From Streptomyces sp. NRRL F-5727 (GTDB lineage Bacteria; Actinomycetota; Actinomycetes; Streptomycetales; Streptomycetaceae): a stretch of DNA of 64,000 nt. The translations under genes were made by a program, and so were the position numbers. The notes below the pieces were generated by a model. It saw only the letters and a program-made list of their open reading frames with translations, had not been told where the DNA came from and made no database searches. Below are positions 35,350 through 44,776 of this stretch, one piece after another; position 1 is the stretch's first letter, and each line of letters opens with the position of its first letter. The stretch lies in the NCBI RefSeq assembly GCF_000719555.1, contig NZ_JOGX01000009.1:120236-184235 (forward strand). The letters run 5' to 3'.

Positions 35350-38300
35350 ATGTACGAGCTGTCCCGGGTCCGCCTCTACTCCATCGGCCCCGCAGGCGCC
35401 CGCTACGCCGACACCGTCCTGGACCTGCGCGGCGTCGGCGCCCCCGTGCCGAACCCGGCCCCCACCCAGGCGGAGTTCTTCGAGGAGGAGCCCGTCGGCC
35501 CGCCGCGCCGCCCCGCCCCCGCGGGCGTGCTCTTCCTGGAGAACGGCGGCGGCAAGTCCGTCCTCCTCAAGCTCATCTTCTCGGTGATGCTCCCGGGCCA
35601 CCGCAACACGCTCGGCGGCGCCAGCTCCGGCGTGCTCCGCAAGTTCCTGCTCGCCGACGACTGCGGTCACGTCGCCCTGGAGTGGCAGCACACCCTCACC
35701 GGCGAACTCGTCGTGGTCGGCAAGGTCAGCGAGTGGCGCGGCCGCCAGGTCTCCAACGACCCGCGGAAGTTCGCCGAGGCGTGGTACTCCTTCCGCCCCG
35801 GCCCCGGCCTCAGCCTGGACAACCTCCCGGTCGCCGAGGCGACCTCCGTCCGCCCCGCCGCCGAGGGCGCCTCCGGCGCCACCGGCCGCCGCCGCACCAT
35901 GAAGGGCTTCCGCGACGCCCTCACCGACGCCGGCAAGGCGTACCCGCACCTCGACGTGGTGTGGGAGGAGATCCACGACCGCTGGAACGAGCACCTCGGC
36001 GAACTCGGCCTCGACCCCGAACTCTTCCGCTACCAGCGCGAGATGAACGCCGACGAGGGCGAGGCCGCCGGCCTCTTCGCGGTCAAGAAGGACTCCGACT
36101 TCACCGACCTCCTCCTCCGCGCGGTCACCGACACCCGCGACACCGACGGCCTCGCCGACCTCGTCGGCGGCTTCGGCAACAAGCTCGGCCGCCGCGCCGA
36201 ACTCACCGCCGAACGTGACTTCACCGCCGGCTCCGTCGACCTCCTCAACCGCATCGTGGAGGCGGCCGGAACCCGGTCCCACGCGCGCGAGGTGCACGCC
36301 GCCGCCGAACGCCGCACCCGGACCCTCGCCCGCCGGCTCTCCGGCCGCGCCGCCGGCGAACGGGCCCGCGCCGCCGAACTGGCCCAGCAGGTCACCTCGG
36401 CCGGCCACGCCGTCTCCGAGGCCGAGTCGGCCCGCGAGCGCAGCGCCCTGATCGCCGCCGAACTCGCCTACCGGCACGCGTCCCTGGCGCTCGCCGCGGC
36501 CGAGAAGGGCGCCGCCGCCCAGCGCCGCGAGCTCATCGAGGCCCGCACCCTGCACTCCGCCTGGCAGGCCGCCGAATCCGTGCTCCGCCACCGTGCCGCG
36601 GGCGACCGCTCCGCGCGCGTGGCCGCCGCCATCCGTGAGGCCGAGCGCGACGCCGCCCCGGCCCTCGCCGCCCGCGCCGCGGCCGCCGCCGACCTCGTAC
36701 GGGCCCTCGCCGCCGCCGCCGAGGAGGGCGAGCGGCACGCCGCCGAGGAGGAGGAGCGGTCCACCGCCCTCCAGGAGGCCGGCGAGGCCGCCCACCGCGA
36801 CGCCACCGCCGCCGCCACCGAGGCCCAGCGGGCCCGCAGCGAGGCCGGGCACCTGCGCCAGCGCCTCGCCGAGGTCGAGCAGGAGACCGCCGAGGCCGTC
36901 CGGGCCGGCTGGCTCGACGACTCCGCCCCCGACGCCGACCCGGCCCGCGCCGCCCTCGCCGCGGCCGACGCCGAGAAGACCACCGTCGCCGCCTGGGACG
37001 CCGCCCGCGAACTGGCCCGCACCGCGAGCGAACGGGCCCGCGAGGCCGCCGCCGCCGAGTCCCGCGCCGAACTCGCCGCCGCCCGCGCCTCCGACGCCGC
37101 CGAGGCCGCCGGCAACGCCTACGACGCCGAGCGCCGCGCCGCCGAGGCCCTGGCCGCCGAGGAACGCCTCGCCGAACTCCTCGGCCTGCCCGGCTCCGGC
37201 TCCCCGCTGCCCGGCCAGCGCGCCGCCGACACCGACACCGACGCCGCGGACGAGGCCGCCGAGAGGCCCGAGCGGACCGGCGACGACGACACCCAGGCGC
37301 CGCTCTCCGTCACCGACTTCGACCGGTACGCCGAGGAACTGCGCCGCCTCCTCGACGGGGCCGTCGCCTCCGCCGAGCGCCAGCTCTTCGACCTGCGCAC
37401 CGCCGCCGCCGACGACTCCCGCATCCTCGGCGCCCTCGGCGACGGCGGCCTGCTGCCGCCCGGCCCGGACGTCCTCGCCACCGTCGAGTTCCTCGGCGAG
37501 CACGGCATCCCCGCCCTCCCCGGCTGGCGCTACCTCGCCCAGTCCGTCGACCCCGCCGACCACGCGCGCGTGCTCGCCGCCCGCCCCGAGCTCGTCGACG
37601 GCGTCGTCATCACCGACCCCGTCTCGTACGGCCGCGCCCGCGAGGCCCTCGGCTCGGCCGCCCTGCTGCCCCGCTCCGCCGTCGCCGTCGGCACCGCCGC
37701 CGCCCTCCTCGCCCCCGTACCGGCGCAGGACGCCGGCGACGACACCGGTGTCTTCCTGGTGCCGCCGAACCCGGCCATGCACGACGAGCACGCCGCCGAC
37801 GAGGAGCGCCAGGCGCTCCGCGCGCGTGCCGCCGCCCGCGACGAGGAGATCCGGGCCCTCGCCGCCCGGCTCGCCGGCGACCGCGCCCTCGCCGCCCGGA
37901 TCGGCGCCTGGCGCGCCGACTGCCCGCCCGGCATGCTCGCCGAGCTCGCGGCCGTCGCCGCCACCGCCCGCGAGACCGCCGAGACCGCCGCCCGGGCCCT
38001 CGACGAGGCCCGCGCCACGCGCGCGGAGGCCGAGGAGGCCGCCGCCGAGGCCCTCGCGGTCCGCGACGAGCGGCAGGAGGCCGCCCAGCGCGCCCGCCGG
38101 GCCGCCGACGCCCTCGCCGGGCTCGCCTTCCGGCTCCGCGAGCGCTCCGCCTGGCAGGCCAAGCTCCGCGAACTCGCCGACGACGCCGCCGAGGCCGAGG
38201 CCCGCGCCCAGACCTGTCTGGAGCGCGCGCGGGCGGCCGACGAGGACCGCCGGGCCGCCCAGCGCGCCGCCGACGACGCCCACCGCACCGCCCGCGCGCT

Positions 38301-40026
38301 GCGCGCCGAGCGCGCCGAGATCGCCGGCGCCCCCGAGCAGCTGCCGGAGCAGGACGCCGACGCGCCCCGCGCCGCGCTGCCCACCCTGCGCGAGGCGTAC
38401 CGCGCCGCCTCCCAGGTGTACGAGAAGGTCGGCGTCGGCGCCGACCTGCGCGCCGAACAGGCCCGCGCCGAGAGCGACGAGTCCGCCGCCCTCGCCGAAC
38501 TGGACCGGCTCACCAACAAGGTCCGCACCCGCGCCGAACAGCTCCTGGAGTCCACCGACGGCGCCGACGGCCCGTCCCGGCAGGCCGCCGCCGCCCGCGC
38601 CGAGTCCCTGGTGCAGATGCTGGAGTCCCGCGCCTCCGAGGCGAGCGAGAAGCTCGGCCGGCTCCGCGGCGAGTCCGAGCGGCTGGCCCCCGAGGACGGC
38701 GAGACCCACACCGAGCTGCCCGAGGAGCTGGTCCCGGCCGACGCCGACCGGGCGCAGGCCCTGCTGCGTACCGCGAGCGCCGAACTGGCCGCCCGCAGCG
38801 ACGCGCTGGACGCGGCCCGCGCCGCCCACGCCGGGCTGCTGCGCGACCACCGGGCCGCCGAGGACGCCGCCGGCGGCTTCGACGAGACCGCCGCCCTCCT
38901 GCGCGACCTGCTGCGCGACCACACGGAGGAGGAGCAGGAGGAGCAGGAGCCGTACCCCGGGACCCTGGAGGAGGCCAGGACCGCGGCCGGCGAGGCCCGG
39001 CGGGCGCTGCGCGCCTGCACGGCCGAACTCTCCGCCGCCGACGCCTCGGTGCGCGAGGCGAGCGACATCCTCGTCCGGCACGCCAACTCCACGCGCTACG
39101 AGCAGGTCCGCACCCCGGCCCGGCTGCAGATCCGCGAACTGCCCGCCTCCGCGCTGCCCGAGCACGCCGCCAAGTGGGCCGAGGCGTTCGCGCCCCGGCT
39201 CCGGGTCCTCACCGACGAGCTGGCCCAGCTGGAGCGCAACCGCGACTCGATCGTGGACCGGCTGCGCGGTCTGGTGGAGAGCTCGCTCGCCACCCTCCGC
39301 TCCGCCCAGCGGCTCTCCCGCCTCCCGGACGGGCTGGGCGAGTGGTCCGGCCAGGAGTTCCTGCGGATCCGCTTCGAGGAGCCCGACCAGACGACCCTCA
39401 CCGAGCGCCTCGGCGAGGTCGTCGACGAGGCGACCCGCGCCGCCGTGAAGAAGAACTCCGACCTGCGGCGCGACGGCATGTCGCTGCTGCTGCGCGGCGT
39501 GCAGGCGGCGCTCGAACCCAAGGGCGTCGCGGTCGAGATCCTCAAGCCGGACGCGGTGCTGCGCGCCGAGCGGGTGCCGGTCGGGCAGATGGGCGACGTC
39601 TTCTCCGGCGGCCAGCTGCTCACCGCGGCCATCGCCCTGTACTGCACGATGGCGGCGCTGCGCTCGAACGACCGGGGCCGGGACAAGCACCGGCACGCCG
39701 GCACGCTGTTCCTCGACAACCCGATCGGCCGGGCCAACGCCACGTATCTGCTGGAACTCCAGCGGGCCGTGTCGGACGCGCTCGGCGTCCAGCTGCTCTA
39801 CACGACGGGCCTGTTCGACACCACGGCGCTCGCCGAGTTCCCGCTCGTGATCCGGCTGCGCAACGACGCCGACCTGCGGGCCGGCCTGAAGTACATCAGC
39901 GTGGAGGAGCACCTCCGCCCGGGTCTGCCGCAGCCGACCGCGGAGGGCGAGACGATCCACGGCGAGATCACGGCGACCCGGATGTTCCGCCGCCACCAGG
40001 ACGAGGAGCCGCCCACGGCGCCGTAG
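35350..40026 (+). CDS. SMC-like coiled-coil ATPase (MukB/MksB/JetC-like)
   Basis: 1,558 residues. An N-terminal ATPase head carries the P-loop LENGGGKS at residues 63-70. Long Ala/Glu/Arg coiled coils span about 290-640 and 840-1390. A globular hinge-like domain (about 690-830, LLPPGPDVLATVEFLGEHG and ELVDGVVITDPVSYGRA) lies between them. The C-terminal head has the ABC signature FSGGQ at 1418-1422 and Walker B LFLDN at about 1453-1457. Two departures from the SMC norm are visible: Leu replaces the first P-loop Gly, and Asn follows the Walker B Asp where the catalytic Glu is expected. It lies 87 bases after the KITE-like gene. No nuclease (JetD) gene follows. Confidence 0.75.
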   Translation: MYELSRVRLYSIGPAGARYADTVLDLRGVGAPVPNPAPTQAEFFEEEPVGPPRRPAPAGVLFLENGGGKSVLLKLIFSVMLPGHRNTLGGASSGVLRKFLLADDCGHVALEWQHTLTGELVVVGKVSEWRGRQVSNDPRKFAEAWYSFRPGPGLSLDNLPVAEATSVRPAAEGASGATGRRRTMKGFRDALTDAGKAYPHLDVVWEEIHDRWNEHLGELGLDPELFRYQREMNADEGEAAGLFAVKKDSDFTDLLLRAVTDTRDTDGLADLVGGFGNKLGRRAELTAERDFTAGSVDLLNRIVEAAGTRSHAREVHAAAERRTRTLARRLSGRAAGERARAAELAQQVTSAGHAVSEAESARERSALIAAELAYRHASLALAAAEKGAAAQRRELIEARTLHSAWQAAESVLRHRAAGDRSARVAAAIREAERDAAPALAARAAAAADLVRALAAAAEEGERHAAEEEERSTALQEAGEAAHRDATAAATEAQRARSEAGHLRQRLAEVEQETAEAVRAGWLDDSAPDADPARAALAAADAEKTTVAAWDAARELARTASERAREAAAAESRAELAAARASDAAEAAGNAYDAERRAAEALAAEERLAELLGLPGSGSPLPGQRAADTDTDAADEAAERPERTGDDDTQAPLSVTDFDRYAEELRRLLDGAVASAERQLFDLRTAAADDSRILGALGDGGLLPPGPDVLATVEFLGEHGIPALPGWRYLAQSVDPADHARVLAARPELVDGVVITDPVSYGRAREALGSAALLPRSAVAVGTAAALLAPVPAQDAGDDTGVFLVPPNPAMHDEHAADEERQALRARAAARDEEIRALAARLAGDRALAARIGAWRADCPPGMLAELAAVAATARETAETAARALDEARATRAEAEEAAAEALAVRDERQEAAQRARRAADALAGLAFRLRERSAWQAKLRELADDAAEAEARAQTCLERARAADEDRRAAQRAADDAHRTARALRAERAEIAGAPEQLPEQDADAPRAALPTLREAYRAASQVYEKVGVGADLRAEQARAESDESAALAELDRLTNKVRTRAEQLLESTDGADGPSRQAAAARAESLVQMLESRASEASEKLGRLRGESERLAPEDGETHTELPEELVPADADRAQALLRTASAELAARSDALDAARAAHAGLLRDHRAAEDAAGGFDETAALLRDLLRDHTEEEQEEQEPYPGTLEEARTAAGEARRALRACTAELSAADASVREASDILVRHANSTRYEQVRTPARLQIRELPASALPEHAAKWAEAFAPRLRVLTDELAQLERNRDSIVDRLRGLVESSLATLRSAQRLSRLPDGLGEWSGQEFLRIRFEEPDQTTLTERLGEVVDEATRAAVKKNSDLRRDGMSLLLRGVQAALEPKGVAVEILKPDAVLRAERVPVGQMGDVFSGGQLLTAAIALYCTMAALRSNDRGRDKHRHAGTLFLDNPIGRANATYLLELQRAVSDALGVQLLYTTGLFDTTALAEFPLVIRLRNDADLRAGLKYISVEEHLRPGLPQPTAEGETIHGEITATRMFRRHQDEEPPTAP

Positions 40027-40085
40027 CGACGACCACACGCACGACGCGACGACCGGACGCACGACGCGACGACCGGACGCACGAA
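40026..40085. repeat. 20-base tandem repeat, three copies
   Basis: Three successive copies of GCGACGACCGGACGCACGAC (first copy with two changes) begin at the stop codon of the SMC-like gene and run into its terminator. Confidence 0.85.
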
Positions 40086-40115
40086 GGCCCGGACCCCGCC
40101 AGGGGCCCGGGCCTT
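40084..40115 (+). terminator. Terminator of the SMC-like operon
   Basis: Stem AAGGCCCGG (40084-40092) with CCGGGCCTT (40107-40115) and a 14-base loop that can pair further internally. Confidence 0.7.
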
Positions 40116-40119
40116 CCCC

Positions 40120-40256
40120 GCACCTCCGGGCCACCGTCGGGCGACCCGCTTTCCGCGCCTCCGGGCCACCGCCGGGCGACCCGCTCCCCGCACTTCCAGG
40201 TCACCCTCAGGCGACCCGCTCCTCCGCGACCCATTCCTCAGCGACCCGCTCCCGCC
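40120..40256. repeat. 35-base tandem repeat running into a coding region
   Basis: Units at 40120-40154, 40155-40189 and 40190-40225, each containing GGCGACCCGCT, then shortened copies to 40256. From 40207 the array is read on the minus strand as the C-terminus of the next gene (ERVAEEWVAEERVA). Confidence 0.8.
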
Positions 40257-40569
40257 GCGACGCCGGGTAGGCGCTGCTGCTGGGCTCGGAGACCACGCCG
40301 TTGCGCTGCCGCCAGACCTGGCGGGTGATCCAGATGTCCAGCACGCTCCAGGTGGCCACCACCGTCGCGGCCACCGCCGCGATCGTCATCGGATAGGCCA
40401 GCCAGGAGCCGGTGACCGAGGTGAGGAAGGCGACGAGGGCCAGGATGATCGTCACCGAGGTGAACATCACCGCCCGCACCGCCGCGTTCCTCACCGGGTC
40501 CGGCATCCTCCGCAGCCCGCGCGTGTCCTCCACCCACAACGGACGCGTGGTCAGCGTCTCGTCATCCAT
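40207..40569 (-). CDS. Small membrane protein with two segments
   Basis: 120 residues. Two hydrophobic segments, about 33-54 (VMFTSVTIILALVAFLTSV) and 58-80 (WLAYPMTIAAVAATVVATWSVLDIWI), follow an acidic N-terminus MDDETLTTRP. The C-terminal tail repeats a VAEE motif because it is encoded by the end of the 35-base repeat array. ATG 40569 is chosen for its GGGGAG/GGACAGG context; longer frames upstream look non-coding. Convergent with the SMC operon and divergent from the conservon. Function unknown. Confidence 0.72.
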   Translation of the reverse strand: MDDETLTTRPLWVEDTRGLRRMPDPVRNAAVRAVMFTSVTIILALVAFLTSVTGSWLAYPMTIAAVAATVVATWSVLDIWITRQVWRQRNGVVSEPSSSAYPASRRERVAEEWVAEERVA

Positions 40570-40895
40570 GTCCTGTCCACTCCCCACCACACGACTCTCC
40601 CAGGGGTGGCTGCCCGGTTCCGGCGGTTCTACACGGTGCGTACGACCGGGCCGCCTGCGGTCCGTCCTCGGACCGCGCGTTCCCCCGTACTTCATGACGC
40701 TCTGGACAGGGAAAAGGTTTCCCCACTTCACCCGACAACGCGAACGGAACGAACGATTCCAGCCATTGCGCCCAGGGCGGGAAATCGTGCCCCGTCACGT
40801 GTCCTGCGCCACAGTGGCCGATCCGAACTCCTGGAATACCAGGACATCTCATGATCAACGCTCACTCGACAGGCTGAAAATCGCCCAGACATACC

Positions 40896-40925
40896 TTCGA
40901 GATGGTCGCGATGCAGTAGTAGGCT
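40896..40925 (+). promoter_or_regulatory. Candidate conservon promoter in a 427-base gap
   Basis: TTCGAG at 40896-40901 and TAGGCT at 40920-40925 with an 18-base spacer. The rest of the gap 40570-40996 is comparatively AT-rich, especially 40720-40940, but shows no gene or repeat that I can support. Confidence 0.4.
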
Positions 40926-40996
40926 CACGCCGCCGTTTGTTGAAACCGAAGGTTGACGCGCCGTGTTGACGCGGCGACGCCGTTCGAGGGACCTCC

Positions 40997-43888
40997 GTGG
41001 CCGCGGAGACCGTACTGGGGGAGGCCATGCGCTTTCGCGGGAAGTCCATCCGCAGGAAGATCGTGGCGCTGCTCCTCGTACCGCTCGTCTCCCTCACCGG
41101 CCTCTGGGTCTTCGCCACCGTCCTCACCGGACGCGAGGCCGACCAGCTCCTCGACGTCGGCTACATCGTCGACAAGGTCGGCTACCCCATCGAGGACACG
41201 GCCCGGGTCATCCAGCTCGAACGCCGCCAGTCCCTCGTCTACCTCGCCGACCCGCGCGGCTCCGAGGCCCTCACCCAGCTCCGCGAGGCCCGGCTCGCCA
41301 CCGACCGGCAGATGGACCGGATCCGCGCCAACGCCGAGGACCCCGGCGTCCGCGAGGAGATGCGGCCCGTCACCACCCAGAAGCTCAACTCCCTCCTCGC
41401 CGCCTTCGAGGAGATCTCGTCCCTGCGCCGCTCGGTCGAGAAGCGCAGCATCGGCCGCCTCCAGGCGCTGGAGTTCTACAACCGGCTCGTCGACCCCTGC
41501 TACAGCTTCCTCGTCACCCTCCACGCGCTGGAGAACGTCGAGATGGACAAGCAGGGCCGCGCGCTCGTCGGCATCACCCGCGCCCGCGAACTCCTCTCCC
41601 GGGAGGACGCCCTGGTCCTCTCCGCGCTCGTCGCCGACCGGGTCACCGAGCAGGAGATCCGCGCCGTCTCCGACCTCGTCGCCGTCCGCAAGCAGACCTA
41701 CGAGGTCAACCTCGAACTCCTCCCCGCCGCCGAGCGGCAGCGCTTCGAGAAGTACTGGCGCAGCCCCGACACCGCGGCCCTGCGCACCGCCGAGGAGGCG
41801 TTCGTCAGGGAGGGCGCGACCGAGCGGCCGCGCTCCTCGACCCCGGCCTACTGGCAGGACGAGGCCAGCCCCGTCCTCGACCAGCTGGCCCGCGAGAACA
41901 CCGCCGCCGGCGACCGCTACCAGGACCGCGTCCAGCCCGCCGCGTACAGCGTCCTGCTCAAGGCCGGCGTCGCCGGCGTCCTCGGCTTCCTCGCGCTGCT
42001 CGCCTCGGTCGGCATCTCGGTCCGGATCGGCCGCTCGCTCGTCCGCGACCTGCGCCGCCTCCAGAAGGAGGCCCAGGAGGTCTCGGGCGTCCGCCTCCCC
42101 AGCGTCATGCGCCGCCTCGCCGCGGGCGAGCACGTCGACGTCGAGACCGAGGTCCCGCACCTGCGGTACGGCGAGGACGAGGTCGGCCAGGTCGGCCAGG
42201 CCCTCAACACCCTCCAGCGCGCCGCCGTCGAGGCCGCCGTCAAGCAGGCCGACATGCGCCGCGGGGTCGCCGAGGTCTTCGTCAACCTCGCCCGCCGCAA
42301 CCAGGTCCTGCTGCACCGCCAGCTCACCCTGCTCGACACCATGGAGCGGCGCACCGAGGACACCGAGGAGCTCGCGGACCTCTTCCGCCTCGACCACCTC
42401 ACCACCCGCATGCGCCGCCACGCCGAGGGCCTGGTGATCCTCTCCGGCGCCGCCCCCTCCCGCCAGTGGCGCAAGCCGGTGCAGCTCATGGACGTGGTCC
42501 GGGCCGCCGTCGCCGAGGTCGAGGACTACGAGCGCATCGAGGTCCGCCGGCTGCCCCGGCTCGGCGTCGGCGGCCCCGCCGTCGCCGACCTCACCCACCT
42601 GATCGCCGAACTCCTCGAGAACGCCACCGTGTTCTCGCCCCCGCACACCGCCGTCCAGGTGCTCGGCGAGCGCGTCGCCAACGGCTTCACGCTGGAGATC
42701 CACGACCGCGGCCTCGGCATGAGCGCCGACGTCCTCCTCGACGCCAACCTGCGGCTCGCCGAGACCCCCGAGTTCGAACTCTCCGACACCGACCGTCTCG
42801 GCCTCTTCGTGGTCAGCCGGCTCGCCCAGCGCCAGAACGTCCGCGTCTCGCTCCAGACCTCCCCGTACGGCGGCACCACCGCGGTCGTCTTCATCCCGGC
42901 CGCGCTGCTCACCGACGCCCCCGAGACCCAGGGCGCGGGCTTCCGCCTGGACCGCAAGACCCTCGACCCCCGCCCCGCCGAGGGCGACGCGCACCACGCC
43001 CCGAGCGGATCCCGTACGACCTCCGGGTCGGCGGCGGGCGTGCTCGGCGAGGCGCCGCTGCCCCAGCGCCGCCCGGCCCTCGCGCGCGTGCCCGACCTGG
43101 CGGACGAGACGGGCCCGGCCGGACACCGGCCGGCGGACGGAACCTTCGACGCGGTCGCCGACCGTGCGCTCGACCGCCCCCTGGACGGCCCGGTCGAACT
43201 GGAGCCGCCGTTCGGCCCCGAGGACATCGACACCCTCCTCGACCGCTCCGCCGACCTGCTCGACAGCGACAGCGAGCGCGGCGGCCTCTTCCGCCCCCAG
43301 CGCCGCCGCACCGGCCTCGTCCCGGCCGGCGAGCAGCACCAGCAGGCCCCCGACCAGGCCGACGGCCGCCGGGGCGACGAGGACCCGGCCGGCGGGGACG
43401 ACGCCCACGGCCCGCTGACGCTGCCGCGCCGCCGCCAGCCGACCCTGGTCGTCGACCACGGGCGCCGACTCGACGAGCCGGGCCGCGCCCATCCCGCCCC
43501 CGGCACGGACCGCCGGACGGCGCCGCGCACCGGCCCCACGCTCGTCCCCGTACGCCCGGAAGGCACCGAGGCCCGCCCGGCCCCGGTCCCGGCCGCCCCG
43601 ACGGCGGGCGAGCCCGACCCGGCCCCGTCGCTCGACGGACTGCCGCGCCGGGTCCGCCAGGCCAGCCTCGTCCCGCAGCTCCGCGACACCGACGCCCCGG
43701 CCGACGCCCCGGCCGGGGACCGCCCCGCCGAGCGCGGCGACTCCGGCGACGCCTTCGAGCGCGACGCGGAGGAGGTGCGCGCCCGCATGGCCGCCATGCA
43801 GCGCGGCTGGCAGCGCGGACGCCGGGACGGCACCGGCCCGGACGACACCACAGCACACGGAACGACACCCGAGGGGGACGGTCGATGA
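40997..43888 (+). CDS. cvnA: Conservon sensor kinase-like protein CvnA
   Basis: 963 residues. A transmembrane segment at about 21-43, an extracytoplasmic nitrate/nitrite-sensing-type helical domain, a second membrane segment at about 318-343, then HAMP-like and histidine-kinase ATP-binding regions. The N-box is ELLENATVFSPP from residue 538 and a later box is DTDRLGLFVVSRLA. The last 300 residues are disordered and Pro-rich. Conservons assemble membrane-associated complexes that resemble eukaryotic G-protein receptor systems. GTG 40997 has GAGGGA upstream; ATG 41027 would have too short a spacer. Followed by cvnB with ATGA overlap. Confidence 0.93.
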   Translation: MAAETVLGEAMRFRGKSIRRKIVALLLVPLVSLTGLWVFATVLTGREADQLLDVGYIVDKVGYPIEDTARVIQLERRQSLVYLADPRGSEALTQLREARLATDRQMDRIRANAEDPGVREEMRPVTTQKLNSLLAAFEEISSLRRSVEKRSIGRLQALEFYNRLVDPCYSFLVTLHALENVEMDKQGRALVGITRARELLSREDALVLSALVADRVTEQEIRAVSDLVAVRKQTYEVNLELLPAAERQRFEKYWRSPDTAALRTAEEAFVREGATERPRSSTPAYWQDEASPVLDQLARENTAAGDRYQDRVQPAAYSVLLKAGVAGVLGFLALLASVGISVRIGRSLVRDLRRLQKEAQEVSGVRLPSVMRRLAAGEHVDVETEVPHLRYGEDEVGQVGQALNTLQRAAVEAAVKQADMRRGVAEVFVNLARRNQVLLHRQLTLLDTMERRTEDTEELADLFRLDHLTTRMRRHAEGLVILSGAAPSRQWRKPVQLMDVVRAAVAEVEDYERIEVRRLPRLGVGGPAVADLTHLIAELLENATVFSPPHTAVQVLGERVANGFTLEIHDRGLGMSADVLLDANLRLAETPEFELSDTDRLGLFVVSRLAQRQNVRVSLQTSPYGGTTAVVFIPAALLTDAPETQGAGFRLDRKTLDPRPAEGDAHHAPSGSRTTSGSAAGVLGEAPLPQRRPALARVPDLADETGPAGHRPADGTFDAVADRALDRPLDGPVELEPPFGPEDIDTLLDRSADLLDSDSERGGLFRPQRRRTGLVPAGEQHQQAPDQADGRRGDEDPAGGDDAHGPLTLPRRRQPTLVVDHGRRLDEPGRAHPAPGTDRRTAPRTGPTLVPVRPEGTEARPAPVPAAPTAGEPDPAPSLDGLPRRVRQASLVPQLRDTDAPADAPAGDRPAERGDSGDAFERDAEEVRARMAAMQRGWQRGRRDGTGPDDTTAHGTTPEGDGR

Positions 43889-44328
43889 CCGCACCGAACG
43901 CCGCAGCAAGCTCCAGCAGCCCCGTCCACGGCAACGGCGAGCTGAACTGGCTCCTCGACGAGCTGGTCCAGCGCGTCGCCGCCATCCGCAAGGCCCTGGT
44001 GCTCTCCAGCGACGGCCTGCCCACCGGCGCGTCGAAGGACCTGAGCCGCGAGGACGGCGAGCACCTCGCCGCCGTCGCCTCCGGCTTCCACAGCCTCGCC
44101 AAGGGCGTCGGCCGCCACTTCGAGGCGGGCCGGGTGCGCCAGACCGTGGTCGAACTGGAGGACGCCTTCCTCTTCGTGACCGCCGCCGGCGACGGCAGCT
44201 GCCTGGCCGTCCTGGCCGACGCCGACTCCGACGTCGGCCAGGTCGCCTACGAGATGACCCTCATGGTCAAGCGGGTCGGCACCCATCTCGGCACGGCCCC
44301 GCGGACCGGTCTGTCCACGGGAGGGTGA
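43885..44328 (+). CDS. cvnB: Conservon roadblock/LC7 protein CvnB
   Basis: 147 residues with the roadblock/LC7 fold: LNWLLDELVQRVAAIRKALVLSSDGLP at the start, and later FLFVTAAGDGSCLAVLADADSDVGQVAYEM in outline. In conservons it links sensor and GTPase and may act as a GTPase regulator. The ATG overlaps the cvnA stop by four bases. Confidence 0.95.
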   Translation: MTAPNAAASSSSPVHGNGELNWLLDELVQRVAAIRKALVLSSDGLPTGASKDLSREDGEHLAAVASGFHSLAKGVGRHFEAGRVRQTVVELEDAFLFVTAAGDGSCLAVLADADSDVGQVAYEMTLMVKRVGTHLGTAPRTGLSTGG

Positions 44329-44338
44329 GCCGCCCCGC

Positions 44339-44776
44339 ATGAGCGACGCAGCCGAGCGCGGCCGGCCCGGCCGGGAGACCCCCGGCCGGCCGACGGCCGC
44401 CCCCCACCACTGGTACGACGACGAGGCGGGACCGGTCGTCCGTCCCTACGCGATGACCCGCGGCCGGACGAGCGCCGCGGGCCGCCACCGGCTGGACCTC
44501 ATCGCTGTGGTGGTCCCCGAGCCCGCCGCCGACGACCCCGGCCGCGACCAGTCGCTCTCCCCGGAGCACGTGGAGATCGTCGAACGCTGCTCCGAGCAGC
44601 CCCAGTCGATCGCCGAGCTCGCCGCCGGACTCGACCTCCCCGTCGGGGTGGTCCGGGTCCTGGTCGGCGACCTCGTCGACGAGGAACTCGTGCACGTGAC
44701 CCGCCCCGTTCCGCCGGCCGAGCTGCCGGACGTGAGCATCCTCCGCGAGGTGATCAATGGCCTTCGGGCGCTCTAG
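44339..44776 (+). CDS. cvnC: Conservon DUF742 protein CvnC
   Basis: 145 residues. DUF742 with PYAMTRGRTSA, then a winged-helix-like part (QSIAELAAGLDLPVGVVRVLVGD) and the C-terminal ILREVINGLRAL. A GGGAGGGTGAG stretch precedes ATG 44339. It overlaps cvnD by 20 bases, the usual conservon junction. Confidence 0.95.
   Translation: MSDAAERGRPGRETPGRPTAAPHHWYDDEAGPVVRPYAMTRGRTSAAGRHRLDLIAVVVPEPAADDPGRDQSLSPEHVEIVERCSEQPQSIAELAAGLDLPVGVVRVLVGDLVDEELVHVTRPVPPAELPDVSILREVINGLRAL

Noticed and set aside
32244-40026. A complete Wadjet (JetABCD) defence system
   Set aside because: No JetD nuclease gene is adjacent; the next gene is a small membrane protein in the opposite direction. Described only as Wadjet/MukBEF-like.
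33709-40134. A 2,141-codon open frame on the strand opposite the SMC operon
   Set aside because: High-G+C codon bias leaves antisense frames open; the product is a Gly/Val/Ala-rich shadow with no motif, while the plus frame has ATPase motifs and coupled starts.
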